Shown: positions 42,227-48,903 of the stretch, in pieces | Position numbering within the stretch: the first letter of the stretch is position 1 | Layout: each line of letters opens with the position of its first letter | Assembly: GCF_003702705.1 (NCBI RefSeq) | Contig: NZ_QZMN01000002.1 | Span: 1 to 64,000, forward strand | Direction: 5' to 3' | DNA length: 64,000 bases | Source: Ornithinimicrobium cerasi | GTDB lineage: Bacteria > Actinomycetota > Actinomycetes > Actinomycetales > Dermatophilaceae | Position numbers and translations under genes: made by a program | Notes under the pieces: generated by a model | Database searches by the model: none | Seen by the model: only the letters and a program-made list of their open reading frames with translations | What the model was told of the DNA's origin: nothing

Positions 42227-42240
42227 CGCTGCGGTGACGC
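42223..42240 (+). promoter_or_regulatory. 11-bp-spaced GTGACGC pair upstream of the subtilase gene
   Basis: GTGACGC occurs at 42223-42229 and 42234-42240, exactly 11 bp apart. TAGACA at 42257-42262 is the best -10 candidate. This repeats the pattern seen upstream of the astacin gene, but the spacing to the -10 box (16 bp) does not match the SARP rule as well, and a third copy is degenerate. Confidence 0.4.
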
Positions 42241-42307
42241 TGGGCTGCTGGGCTGGTAGACACGCCGTCCGCTCGGACGGACGGCCCCGACCGAGAGGGG
42301 AAGCACC

Positions 42308-43621
42308 ATGATCGAGTCTGGACCGGCCCCGGAGATCGTCCTGACCGAGCACGGCCCGAGCCTGACGACGCCGCCGCAGACCACCGGGCGGTTCGTCGTG
42401 GTGCTCGCGGAGGGCGCCGGCGCCCCGGCCCAGATCCTCCTCGACGCCGCGGGGGTCGGGGTGAGGCCCTCCGCGGAGATGGGGGACGGGGACGAGACGG
42501 TCTCCGAGGACACCGTGTTCGAGGAGCTGGGCATCGCCGTGGTGTCCGCCGACCCCGACCAGCTGGGGGCCCTGCAGACGGCGGCCGCGACCGACGGCAC
42601 CATCCTCTCGGTGTCGCCGGAGCTCATCCACCACGTGATGGCGGACGACTACGTCCGCGGCTACGCGGACGGGGTCGCCGACCTCGCGCACCGGCTCGGC
42701 GTGCCACCCTCCGACCGTCCGGCCGCCGGGCCCGGCACGGCGCCGGCGGCCCCGCGCGTCCCCATCTTCCGGGACACCGCCGACCACACCTGGGGGGTGG
42801 AGGCCGTCGAGGCGCACCTGTCCGACTTCTCCGGCCAGGGGGTGGCCGTCGCCGTCCTGGACACCGGCTTCGACTCGGGACACCCGGACTTCGCCGGCCG
42901 CTCGGTCACCGTCCGCTCCTTCGTGCCCGGGGAGTCCGCGCAGGACGGCCACGGTCACGGCACGCACTGCATCGGCACGGCCCTGGGTCCGGTCGCCCCG
43001 GCCGGCGGCCCCAGGTATGGCGTCGCGCACCGCGCGGACATCTTCGCGGGGAAGGTGCTCAGCAACGGGGGCTCCGGCAGCGACGCCGGCATCCTGGCCG
43101 GCATCGAGTGGGCCATCCGGTCCGGCTGCGCGATCGTCTCGATGTCCCTCGGTGCGGACGTGCCCCGGATCCACCCGCCCTACGTCGCCGCCGGTCGGCG
43201 GGCTCTGGACAAGGGCGTGCTGATCATCGCCGCCGCGGGCAACAACGCGCAGCGGCTCCAGCACAACTACGGGTTCGTGGGCACGCCGGCGAACAGCCCC
43301 TCGGTCCTGGCCGTGGGGGCGCTGACCCAGCAGCTGGACGTCGCGTACTTCTCGGCGAGGACGCTGACGACGGTCAGGGGCGGCCAGGTCGACCTCGCGG
43401 GGCCCGGCTACCAGGTCTACTCCTCCTGGCCCATGCCGACGCGCTACCGCACCATCAGCGGCACCAGCATGGCGACCCCGCACGTGGCGGGGGTCGCGGC
43501 GTTGTGGGCGGAGGCGACGGGCTTCCGCGGCCGCGAGCTGTGGGCCACGCTGGTGGAGCACAGCCTCCGCCTGGCGGCCCCGTCGCTGGACGTGGGGTCA
43601 GGGCTGGCGACCTCCCCGTGA
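42308..43621 (+). CDS. subtilisin-like serine protease (S8) without signal peptide
   Basis: 437 residues. Catalytic triad: Asp185 in VAVLDTGFDSGHPDF, His217 in GHGHGTHCIG, Ser387 in SGTSMATPHVAG; oxyanion Asn312 in AAAGNN. Residues ~25-115 look like an I9-type propeptide (GRFVVVLAEGAGAPAQILL...TILSVSPELIHHV). There is no signal peptide or membrane helix, so the protease is either cytoplasmic or exported by an unusual route. ATG 42308 has GAGGGGAAG upstream. The stop overlaps the next small gene (GTGA). First gene of the proposed protease cassette. Confidence 0.92.
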   Translation: MIESGPAPEIVLTEHGPSLTTPPQTTGRFVVVLAEGAGAPAQILLDAAGVGVRPSAEMGDGDETVSEDTVFEELGIAVVSADPDQLGALQTAAATDGTILSVSPELIHHVMADDYVRGYADGVADLAHRLGVPPSDRPAAGPGTAPAAPRVPIFRDTADHTWGVEAVEAHLSDFSGQGVAVAVLDTGFDSGHPDFAGRSVTVRSFVPGESAQDGHGHGTHCIGTALGPVAPAGGPRYGVAHRADIFAGKVLSNGGSGSDAGILAGIEWAIRSGCAIVSMSLGADVPRIHPPYVAAGRRALDKGVLIIAAAGNNAQRLQHNYGFVGTPANSPSVLAVGALTQQLDVAYFSARTLTTVRGGQVDLAGPGYQVYSSWPMPTRYRTISGTSMATPHVAGVAALWAEATGFRGRELWATLVEHSLRLAAPSLDVGSGLATSP

Positions 43622-43875
43622 CCTCCCGGCGGGTGACGGTGACCGTCGACGACGGGCACGTGGACGCCGTGCTGGACGTGGCGGCCGAGCTCGCCCGTCG
43701 GGGCATGACCGTGGAGTCGGTGCTGCAGGCTCTGGGCGTCGTCACCGGCACCGCGGACCACCCTGAGGAGCTGCGGGACGTGCCGGGCGTGCTGTCGGTC
43801 GACGCCGAGCAGGACGTCCGGCTCGCCCCGCCCGGCGCGGACGTGCAGGCGGCCGAGGTCAGCCCAGACGGGTGA
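43618..43875 (+). CDS. small protein resembling a subtilase propeptide/I9 inhibitor
   Basis: 85 residues from GTG 43618, overlapping the subtilase stop by 4 bp. The strand-helix-strand pattern (RRVTVTVDD, DAVLDVAAELARRGMTVESVLQALGVVTG, VPGVLSVDAEQDVRLAPP) recalls the ferredoxin-like I9 fold, in which the segment before the C-terminus enters the protease cleft. Coupled translation with the protease supports a folding-helper or inhibitor role in trans. This is inference from pattern, not a clear family match. Its last 17 bp overlap the convergent next gene. Confidence 0.72.
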   Translation: MTSRRVTVTVDDGHVDAVLDVAAELARRGMTVESVLQALGVVTGTADHPEELRDVPGVLSVDAEQDVRLAPPGADVQAAEVSPDG

Positions 43876-44212
43876 GCGGGACCTCCACCAACCGGTCCTC
43901 GTGGGCCGGGCCGACCTCCACGTGCGAGGTCGTGAGCAGGTCGCCGGCGCTGACGTCACCGGACCCGTCGAGGTCGGCGTGGGCGAAGATCGCCCAGGTG
44001 GCGTGCGGGTCGAGGACCGCGGGCAGGGTCAGGTCGACGACGAGCCCGTCGGACCCGGGTCGGTCCTCGTCGCCCTGCAGCACGACGACGTGCTCGTCGA
44101 GGACGGTCGCGGCGGCATCGGCCCGGCCCACGTCGAGCAGCCGCACCGTCACGGTCGTCCCGGGCGCCACCTCGGTCCCGGGGGGGACCAGCAGCCGTGC
44201 CGTCACGCTCAT
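43859..44212 (-). CDS. YbaY/YscW-like beta-sandwich protein with EF-hand-like loop, no lipobox
   Basis: 117 residues. VTARLLVPPGTEVAPGTTVTVRLLDVGRAD matches the start of the YbaY/YscW lipoprotein domain, but the signal peptide and lipobox Cys of that family are absent. Near the C-terminus, DLDGSGDVSAGDL has the D-x-D-x-S-G-D-V-S-x-x-D spacing of a calcium-binding EF-hand or dockerin-like loop. ATG 44212 has GAAGAGGGG upstream. It lies between the two protease genes on the opposite strand; calcium-linked control of the proteases is only a speculation. Confidence 0.72.
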   Translation of the reverse strand: MSVTARLLVPPGTEVAPGTTVTVRLLDVGRADAAATVLDEHVVVLQGDEDRPGSDGLVVDLTLPAVLDPHATWAIFAHADLDGSGDVSAGDLLTTSHVEVGPAHEDRLVEVPLTRLG

Positions 44213-44239
44213 GAGCCCCTCTTCCGGTCGTCGTCGACC

Positions 44240-44268
44240 AGCATCGACGCTGCGCGGACGGCCGTCAA
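44240..44268 (-). promoter_or_regulatory. promoter of the YbaY-like gene
   Basis: TTGACG (44268-44263), a 17-bp spacer and GATGCT (44245-44240) on the minus strand, placing the start of transcription about 20 bp before the ATG. It abuts the SARP-like repeats that face the divergent astacin gene, so both could be controlled together. Confidence 0.55.
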
Positions 44269-44273
44269 GGGCG

Positions 44274-44316
44274 GTGACGGTCGTGTGACGGTGCCGTGAC
44301 GAGAGGCTCCTAGCGT
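44274..44316 (+). promoter_or_regulatory. SARP-type promoter of the astacin operon
   Basis: GTGACGG at 44274-44280, GTGACGG at 44285-44291 and GTGACGA at 44296-44302 are three heptamers spaced exactly 11 bp. The last ends 8 bp before a -10 box, TAGCGT (44311-44316). Streptomyces SARPs bind heptamer direct repeats at 11-bp steps, with the 3' copy 8 bp from the -10 box. A SARP gene lies 1.7 kb downstream. Confidence 0.65.
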
Positions 44317-44346
44317 CGGGCCACGGACTCACAAGGGAGGTGGATC

Positions 44347-45381
44347 GTGACCGACGACCCGCAGGACCAGCTCGAGCTGGACAACACCGGTCTGCTCAGC
44401 GGCGACACCGTCAGGACGGGCTTCGTCCAGCTGACGACCGGGGAGATCAAGGCTCTCCAGTACACCGTGGTGGGCGACCGGGCGGTGTTCGAGGGCGACA
44501 TCGTCCTCGGCACCGTCGAGGAGATGGACAAGGATGCCGCCCTGCTCGCCCAGCAGGCCAGCGACGACGGCGACGTGGTGACGCACGGCGTCGGTATCAC
44601 CGGGCAGCAGTACCGCTGGCCCAACGCCCTGATGCCGTACGAGATCGACGGCGGCGTCACCAACGGCGAGGCGCGAGTGGCGGCGGCCATCGCGCACTGG
44701 GAGGCGAACACCAACCTCCGGTTCGTGCGCCGCACGGCAGCGAACGCGTCCCAGTACCCCAACTACGTCCGGGTCATCCGCGGCGACGGGTGCTGGTCCT
44801 ACGTCGGCATGCGCGGCGGCCGGCAGGACCTCAGTCTCGCGGACGGGTGCAGCTTCGGCCCGGCCGTGCACGAGTTCGGGCACGCGTGGGGCCTGTGGCA
44901 CGAGCAGTCCCGCGAGGACCGGGACAGCTTCGTCACGATCCACTGGGAGAACATCCAGGCGGGGACGGAGCACAACTTCAACCAGCACATCTCCGACGGC
45001 GACGACATCGGGGCCTACGACTACGGCTCGATCATGCACTACGGAAGCTTCGCCTTCTCCAAGAACAACCAGCGCACGATCACGCCGAAGCAGGCGGTCA
45101 CCATCGGTCAGCGCAACGGCCTGTCCCCCGGGGACATCTCCGCGGCGCACCACATGTACCTGACCTGGCACTCGAACAAGGCCGTGGCCCAGGTGTACGC
45201 CACCCACCACAGCCGCAACGCCTGGGCGAACCTCGCGGGCATGGGCTGGAGACGGGTCCACCCCGACGCCCCCGACGGCGTGACCAACGTCTTCGCCCAG
45301 CTGGTGTGGGCGAGGGCGATGAACCAGAACGTGACGGTCCTCGCGGACGGCAGCAGCATCTACCAGGCATACCAGCACTGA
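44347..45381 (+). CDS. astacin-like zinc metalloprotease (M12A) without signal peptide
   Basis: 344 residues. The zinc site is HEFGHAWGLWHEQSREDRD (His175, Glu176, His179, His185) and the Met-turn is SIMHYG (Met230). Cys149 and Cys168 match a conserved astacin disulfide position. Residues ~15-75 look like a propeptide. The last ~65 residues (QVYATHHSRNAWANLAG...DGVTNVFAQLVWARA...) form a separate module repeated in the next gene. No signal peptide is present, which is unusual for astacins. GTG 44347 has a near-perfect AGGGAGG ribosome-binding site. First gene of a three-gene unit. Confidence 0.93.
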   Translation: MTDDPQDQLELDNTGLLSGDTVRTGFVQLTTGEIKALQYTVVGDRAVFEGDIVLGTVEEMDKDAALLAQQASDDGDVVTHGVGITGQQYRWPNALMPYEIDGGVTNGEARVAAAIAHWEANTNLRFVRRTAANASQYPNYVRVIRGDGCWSYVGMRGGRQDLSLADGCSFGPAVHEFGHAWGLWHEQSREDRDSFVTIHWENIQAGTEHNFNQHISDGDDIGAYDYGSIMHYGSFAFSKNNQRTITPKQAVTIGQRNGLSPGDISAAHHMYLTWHSNKAVAQVYATHHSRNAWANLAGMGWRRVHPDAPDGVTNVFAQLVWARAMNQNVTVLADGSSIYQAYQH

Positions 45382-45398
45382 TCGAAGGAGAAGGAACC

Positions 45399-45614
45399 AT
45401 GTGGACCCTCATCAACCAGACCTACAGCTCCCACCACGGGCAGAACGCCTGGGCCAGCCTGGCCACGAACAACACCGGGTACCGCAAGATCGGGCCCAAC
45501 GCGGCGGACGGGGTCACGAACGTCTTCCTCATGCTGGTCGCCGCCCGTGCGACGAACAAGCAGGCGTTCGTCGTCACGGACGCCCAGAACCTCATCACCG
45601 CGGTCTACCTGTGA
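45399..45614 (+). CDS. 71-residue stand-alone copy of the astacin C-terminal module
   Basis: Residues 5-70 align with the C-terminus of the upstream metalloprotease (QTYSSHHGQNAWASLA against QVYATHHSRNAWANLA; GPNAADGVTNVFLMLVAARATN against HPDAPDGVTNVFAQLVWARAMN), close to half identical by eye. ATG 45399 has AAGGAGAAGGA just upstream. I do not recognise the module. It may bind the protease, its substrate or a surface. It lies 17 bp after the protease gene in the same transcript. Confidence 0.8.
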   Translation: MWTLINQTYSSHHGQNAWASLATNNTGYRKIGPNAADGVTNVFLMLVAARATNKQAFVVTDAQNLITAVYL

Positions 45615-45633
45615 GCCCCGGGAGGCGAGTGCT

Positions 45634-45984
45634 GTGAACAACGACATCACGGTCACCGTGACGGTGGCGGACCGCCGCGCCGGCTCGTCGGGGAGCGGTG
45701 GCGCCGGCTCCGCCGGCGGGTCGGGCGGGGACAGCCCGGCCCCCCAGGAGGTGGGCCAGGCGCCCGGTGCCGACGACGCCGGCACCACCGCGGACGCCCC
45801 GGGCCCGATGAGCCTGGACGACCTCGGCAGCGGCGGGACCGCCGCCTCCGCAGGCTCCTCGTCCGAGGCCCCCGCGCCCGACCCGGCGCTGGGGGGCACC
45901 TCCAGCTCCGACGGCGGTGCCACGGCGCCCGGCCCGGACGACGTCGGCGCCCCCGACGGCGAGGACGAGCCCGAGGAGGAGTAG
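45634..45984 (+). CDS. Ser/Gly/Ala/Asp-rich disordered acidic protein
   Basis: 116 residues from GTG 45634 (GGGAGGCGAG upstream). A short beta-like start (NNDITVTVTVADRRAG) leads into a low-complexity, strongly acidic region rich in S, G, A, P and D, ending EDEPEEE. The opening resembles the RRVTVTVDDG start of the small protein after the subtilase. There are no catalytic or membrane features. Last gene of the astacin operon, followed by a strong terminator. Gene status is supported by the ribosome-binding site and operon spacing. Confidence 0.65.
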   Translation: MNNDITVTVTVADRRAGSSGSGGAGSAGGSGGDSPAPQEVGQAPGADDAGTTADAPGPMSLDDLGSGGTAASAGSSSEAPAPDPALGGTSSSDGGATAPGPDDVGAPDGEDEPEEE

Positions 45985-46000
45985 CTCGGCCCCGGGGCCC

Positions 46001-46038
46001 GGCCCCGCACCGCGCCGCGAGGCGTCCGGTGCGGGGCC
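46001..46038. terminator. terminator between the astacin operon and the SARP gene
   Basis: GGCCCCGCACC (46001-46011) pairs perfectly with GGTGCGGGGCC (46028-46038) between convergent genes. Confidence 0.8.
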
Positions 46039-46049
46039 TGCCCGTGCCG

Positions 46050-46811
46050 TCAGCGCGTGCCGGACGGCACCAGGTGCAGCAGCCCCCGTGACGGGGCCAG
46101 GCCCAGCTCACGTCGCAGCAGCGAGCCGAAGGTCAGCACCTCACGGCGGGCCTCGACGACGTTGCCCTCGGCCAGGTGGGCCTCGACGAGCCGACGCCGG
46201 GCCGTCTCCCGCAGCGGTTCCACGTCGACGGCGAGGAGGGCGGCCTCGATGGCCTCCCCGAACCGCCCCACGGCGGTGAGGCGGGCCGAGAGGATCTCCA
46301 GCGCGTGCAGGGCGTGCTGCCGCAGCCTCTCCCGCTCGACGACGATCCACTCCTCGTCCCACCCCGGGAGGAGGTCGACGACCTCCGGGTGCCACCACGA
46401 CACGGTCAGGTCCTCGGCCGCGGGCCGCCCGGCCGACAGACGCTCGGCCAGCCGGTGGATGTGCTCGACGTCGGTGCCGACACCCGGGCAGAGGCGGACG
46501 GTGGCCTTGTCAGCCGTGAGCGCCTCCACCCCGGCCGCCCGCAGCCGCCACAGGACCGACCGGAGGTTGCCGGCCGCGCGGTCCTCCGGCACGTCCGGCC
46601 ACAGCAGCGCGGCGACGCGTCGTCGTGGCGTGCGCCCCCCGTGCAGGGAGACGTAGGCGAGCACGCGGCCGGCGCAGTCGGAGACCTCCCGGACCGCCGG
46701 ACCCTGCGCGACGTACGGGCCACCGAGGAGGTGCACCACCGGCACCCCGCCGACCCGCGCGAGCACCCCCGGCTCCGCCCGCCCCGCCGCTGCAGTCATG
46801 ACGTCGACCAT
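46050..46811 (-). CDS. SARP-type regulator (OmpR-like winged helix plus BTAD domain)
   Basis: 253 residues. The DNA-binding half has AGRVLAYVSLHGGRTPRRRVAALLWPDVPEDRAAGNLRSVLWRLRAAG, the characteristic SARP/BTAD-regulator wHTH. The second half (GWDEEWIVVERERLRQHALHALEILSARL...PLRETARRRLVEAHLAEGNVVEARREVLTFGSLLRRELGLAPS) is the BTAD TPR-like domain. ATG 46811 has GGAGGGG a few bases upstream; ATG 46799 is an alternative. Such proteins activate promoters with 11-bp-spaced heptamers, exactly the pattern found at the astacin promoter, so this is the likely activator of the protease cassette. Confidence 0.9.
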   Translation of the reverse strand: MVDVMTAAAGRAEPGVLARVGGVPVVHLLGGPYVAQGPAVREVSDCAGRVLAYVSLHGGRTPRRRVAALLWPDVPEDRAAGNLRSVLWRLRAAGVEALTADKATVRLCPGVGTDVEHIHRLAERLSAGRPAAEDLTVSWWHPEVVDLLPGWDEEWIVVERERLRQHALHALEILSARLTAVGRFGEAIEAALLAVDVEPLRETARRRLVEAHLAEGNVVEARREVLTFGSLLRRELGLAPSRGLLHLVPSGTR

Positions 46812-46918
46812 CCCGACCCCTCCGCACGTTGCCGGACCACCCCGAGTGCGTCGGAGGAGCGGGTCTCCCCGGCGCGTGGTCTCGATGCCCACGATAGGAC
46901 GACGGCCGGACGGGTGCG

Positions 46919-46936
46919 ATAGGCAATTCTGCCTAT
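46919..46936. promoter_or_regulatory. palindrome upstream of the SARP gene
   Basis: ATAGGCA, ATTC, TGCCTAT is a perfect 7-bp inverted repeat and unusually AT-rich for this DNA. It lies about 110 bp upstream of the SARP start. A further half-like ATAGG occurs at 46894-46898. A candidate operator for an unidentified repressor. Confidence 0.5.
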
Positions 46937-46960
46937 TGCGCGCACGCCCTGCCGTCGGGG

Positions 46961-47611
46961 TCAACGGGAGAGCACGTGCCCCGCCGGGAGACTGACACGG
47001 GTCCAGACACCGCTGCGGTGCACGGTCGCGACCCGACCGTCCCCCGGGCGCGCGAAGCCCAGCGCACGTGCGGCGAGGCCCGCGCCCGCGGGCGCGCCGG
47101 CCCCTGCCTCACGGGCCCACACCCGCGAGCGCAGCATGCCGACGGCGGCCGCGCCGGACCCCGGCGGGACTCCCTGCGCCACCTCGGCGATGCCCTCCTC
47201 GGCCGCGGCGAGCAGGGCGCTCGTCGCCACCTCGCCCACGTGCTCCCAGCCGCTGCGCGGGGGCGTGACGGCCGCCCACTGCGGCGAGGCCTCGGTCGGG
47301 GGGACCGGCAGCGTCGTCCCGGCGTCCCCGGTCGCCGCCCGACGGGCGAAGCGGTCGCTCAGTCCGGCCAGGGGGACCGTGACGTCGAGCTCGTCCGCCC
47401 CCGCCAGCGCCATCGTCCGTAGGCCCAGGACCAGCCCCGACCGCATCATCCCCTGGCCGGGCACCACGCACACCCAGGCCGCGAGGACTCCCCCGCCGGC
47501 CTGGAGACGGATCGCGCCGTCGTCGTCGAGCGTGCGCGCCCGCGCGACGTAGGTGGCCAGGTCGGCGACCCCCTCGCCGTCCGCGAACGTCAGGGACCGA
47601 CCCTCGTTCAC
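46961..47611 (-). CDS. conserved actinobacterial hypothetical protein
   Basis: 216 residues, soluble, rich in A, G and V. It has no motif I can assign; segments such as LAAWVCVVPGQGMMRSGLVLGLRTMALAG and GWEHVGEVATSALLAAAEEGIAEVAQGVPPGSG suggest an alpha/beta fold. GTG 47611 overlaps the stop of the thioesterase gene (GTGA), so it is translated with it and may share a role in acyl metabolism. Confidence 0.78.
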   Translation of the reverse strand: MNEGRSLTFADGEGVADLATYVARARTLDDDGAIRLQAGGGVLAAWVCVVPGQGMMRSGLVLGLRTMALAGADELDVTVPLAGLSDRFARRAATGDAGTTLPVPPTEASPQWAAVTPPRSGWEHVGEVATSALLAAAEEGIAEVAQGVPPGSGAAAVGMLRSRVWAREAGAGAPAGAGLAARALGFARPGDGRVATVHRSGVWTRVSLPAGHVLSR

Positions 47612-48084
47612 GGGCGCCCCTCCCTGCGGTCACCGCGCAGGTGCGGAGCGGGCCCCGAGACGCGCTGCAGCGCAGCCTGTTCGCTCGGCCCCAGCCTCCT
47701 GGGCCGCCGTGCGTCCAGGTCGTAGGCGACCAGGGTGACCCGGGCCCGCGCGTAGACGGTGTCGTCCTCCTCCGGCCCGCACACGGCATACCCGAGCCCG
47801 AAGCTGGCAGCCCCGATGCCGCTGCACCACACCGCGACCCGTGCCGGCGAGTAGGTGAACTCGAGCGGCAGCAGGTAGTCGATCGCCTGGGACACCACGA
47901 GCATCCCCTCGTCGATGAGGTCACGCTCCTGGCCGAACCAGTCCTTGAACGCGTAGACGCGCGCCTCCTCGAGGTAGCGCAGGTACTGCACGTTGTTGAC
48001 GTGCGCGTAGGCGTCCATGTCGGACCACCGCACCGTGATCGGGTAGACCGTGGCGGTGTCGGGCACGTCCGGCAGCGTGTTCAT
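47608..48084 (-). CDS. acyl-CoA thioesterase (hotdog, 4HBT type)
   Basis: 158 residues. Hotdog-fold thioesterase with RWSDMDAYAHVNNVQYLRYLEEAR, the typical Asp-containing 4HBT active-site segment, and AVWCSGIGAASFGLGYAV in the central strand. It hydrolyses acyl-CoA esters; the substrate is unknown. ATG 48084 is chosen because GACAAT (48097-48092) lies 7 bp upstream; two further in-frame ATGs (48093, 48102) overlap that box. Confidence 0.9.
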   Translation of the reverse strand: MNTLPDVPDTATVYPITVRWSDMDAYAHVNNVQYLRYLEEARVYAFKDWFGQERDLIDEGMLVVSQAIDYLLPLEFTYSPARVAVWCSGIGAASFGLGYAVCGPEEDDTVYARARVTLVAYDLDARRPRRLGPSEQAALQRVSGPAPHLRGDRREGRP

Positions 48085-48153
48085 GCGCCCCATTGTCCCC
48101 ACGCCCTACAGTGGGGGGCACCCGCGGGTCGGCCGCGGCTGCGAGAGGGAGAT

Positions 48154-48903
48154 ATGACCACCGGACCGACGGTGGCGCTGTTCGCCACCTGCTTCAACGA
48201 CACGATGTGGCCCGATGCGCCGCGCGCCGTGGTCACGCTCCTGGAGCGGCTCGGCTGCCGTGTCGTGTTCCCCCGCGAGCAGACCTGCTGCGGCCAGATG
48301 TTCACCAACACCGGGTATGCCGACGAGGCGGTCCCCCTCGTCCGTCGCTTCGTCGACGTGCTGGGCGGGTACGACCACGTCGTGGCACCCTCCGGCTCGT
48401 GCGTGGGCTCGGTGCGCGAGCAGCACCCCTGGCTGGCGCGACGCGCGGGTGACGAGGGCCTGGCCACCGCGTCCGAGGACGTCGGGACCCGGGTCCACGA
48501 GCTGTCCGAGTTCCTCGTCGACGTCCTGGGGGTGACCGACGTGGGGGCGTCCTTCCCGCACCGGGTCACCTACCACCCGACCTGCCACTCGCTGCGCATG
48601 CTGCACGTCGGCGACAAGCCGCTGCGGCTGCTGCGCGAGGTCCGCGGCATCGACCTCGTCGACCTGCCGGCCGCGACCGAGTGCTGCGGCTTCGGCGGGA
48701 CCTTCGCGGTGAAGAACGCCGACACCTCGATCGCCATGGGCGCCGACAAGGCCCGGCACGTGCGCGACACCGGTGCGGAGGTGCTCGTGGCCGGCGACAA
48801 CTCCTGCCTCGCCCACATCGGCGGGATGCTGCGCCGCCAGCGGGCCGGCGTACGGATCATGCACCTCGCCGAGGTGCTCGCCTCGACGGAGGGCGCACGA
48901 TGA
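48154..48903 (+). CDS. lutA: L-lactate utilisation protein LutA (Fe-S oxidoreductase subunit)
   Basis: 249 residues with two CCG domains, visible as TCCGQMFTNTGY and TECCGFGGTFAVKN, which bind an iron-sulfur cluster. LutABC oxidises L-lactate to pyruvate at the membrane. ATG 48154 has GAGAGGGAG upstream; TACAGT at 48107-48112 is a plausible -10 box. The gene overlaps lutB by 4 bp (ATGA). Confidence 0.93.
   Translation: MTTGPTVALFATCFNDTMWPDAPRAVVTLLERLGCRVVFPREQTCCGQMFTNTGYADEAVPLVRRFVDVLGGYDHVVAPSGSCVGSVREQHPWLARRAGDEGLATASEDVGTRVHELSEFLVDVLGVTDVGASFPHRVTYHPTCHSLRMLHVGDKPLRLLREVRGIDLVDLPAATECCGFGGTFAVKNADTSIAMGADKARHVRDTGAEVLVAGDNSCLAHIGGMLRRQRAGVRIMHLAEVLASTEGAR

Noticed and set aside
42308..45984. 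Prophage or contractile-injection-system cargo locus
   Set aside because: No sheath, tube, baseplate, portal or integrase genes are seen within the window, so the two proteases cannot be tied to such a particle.
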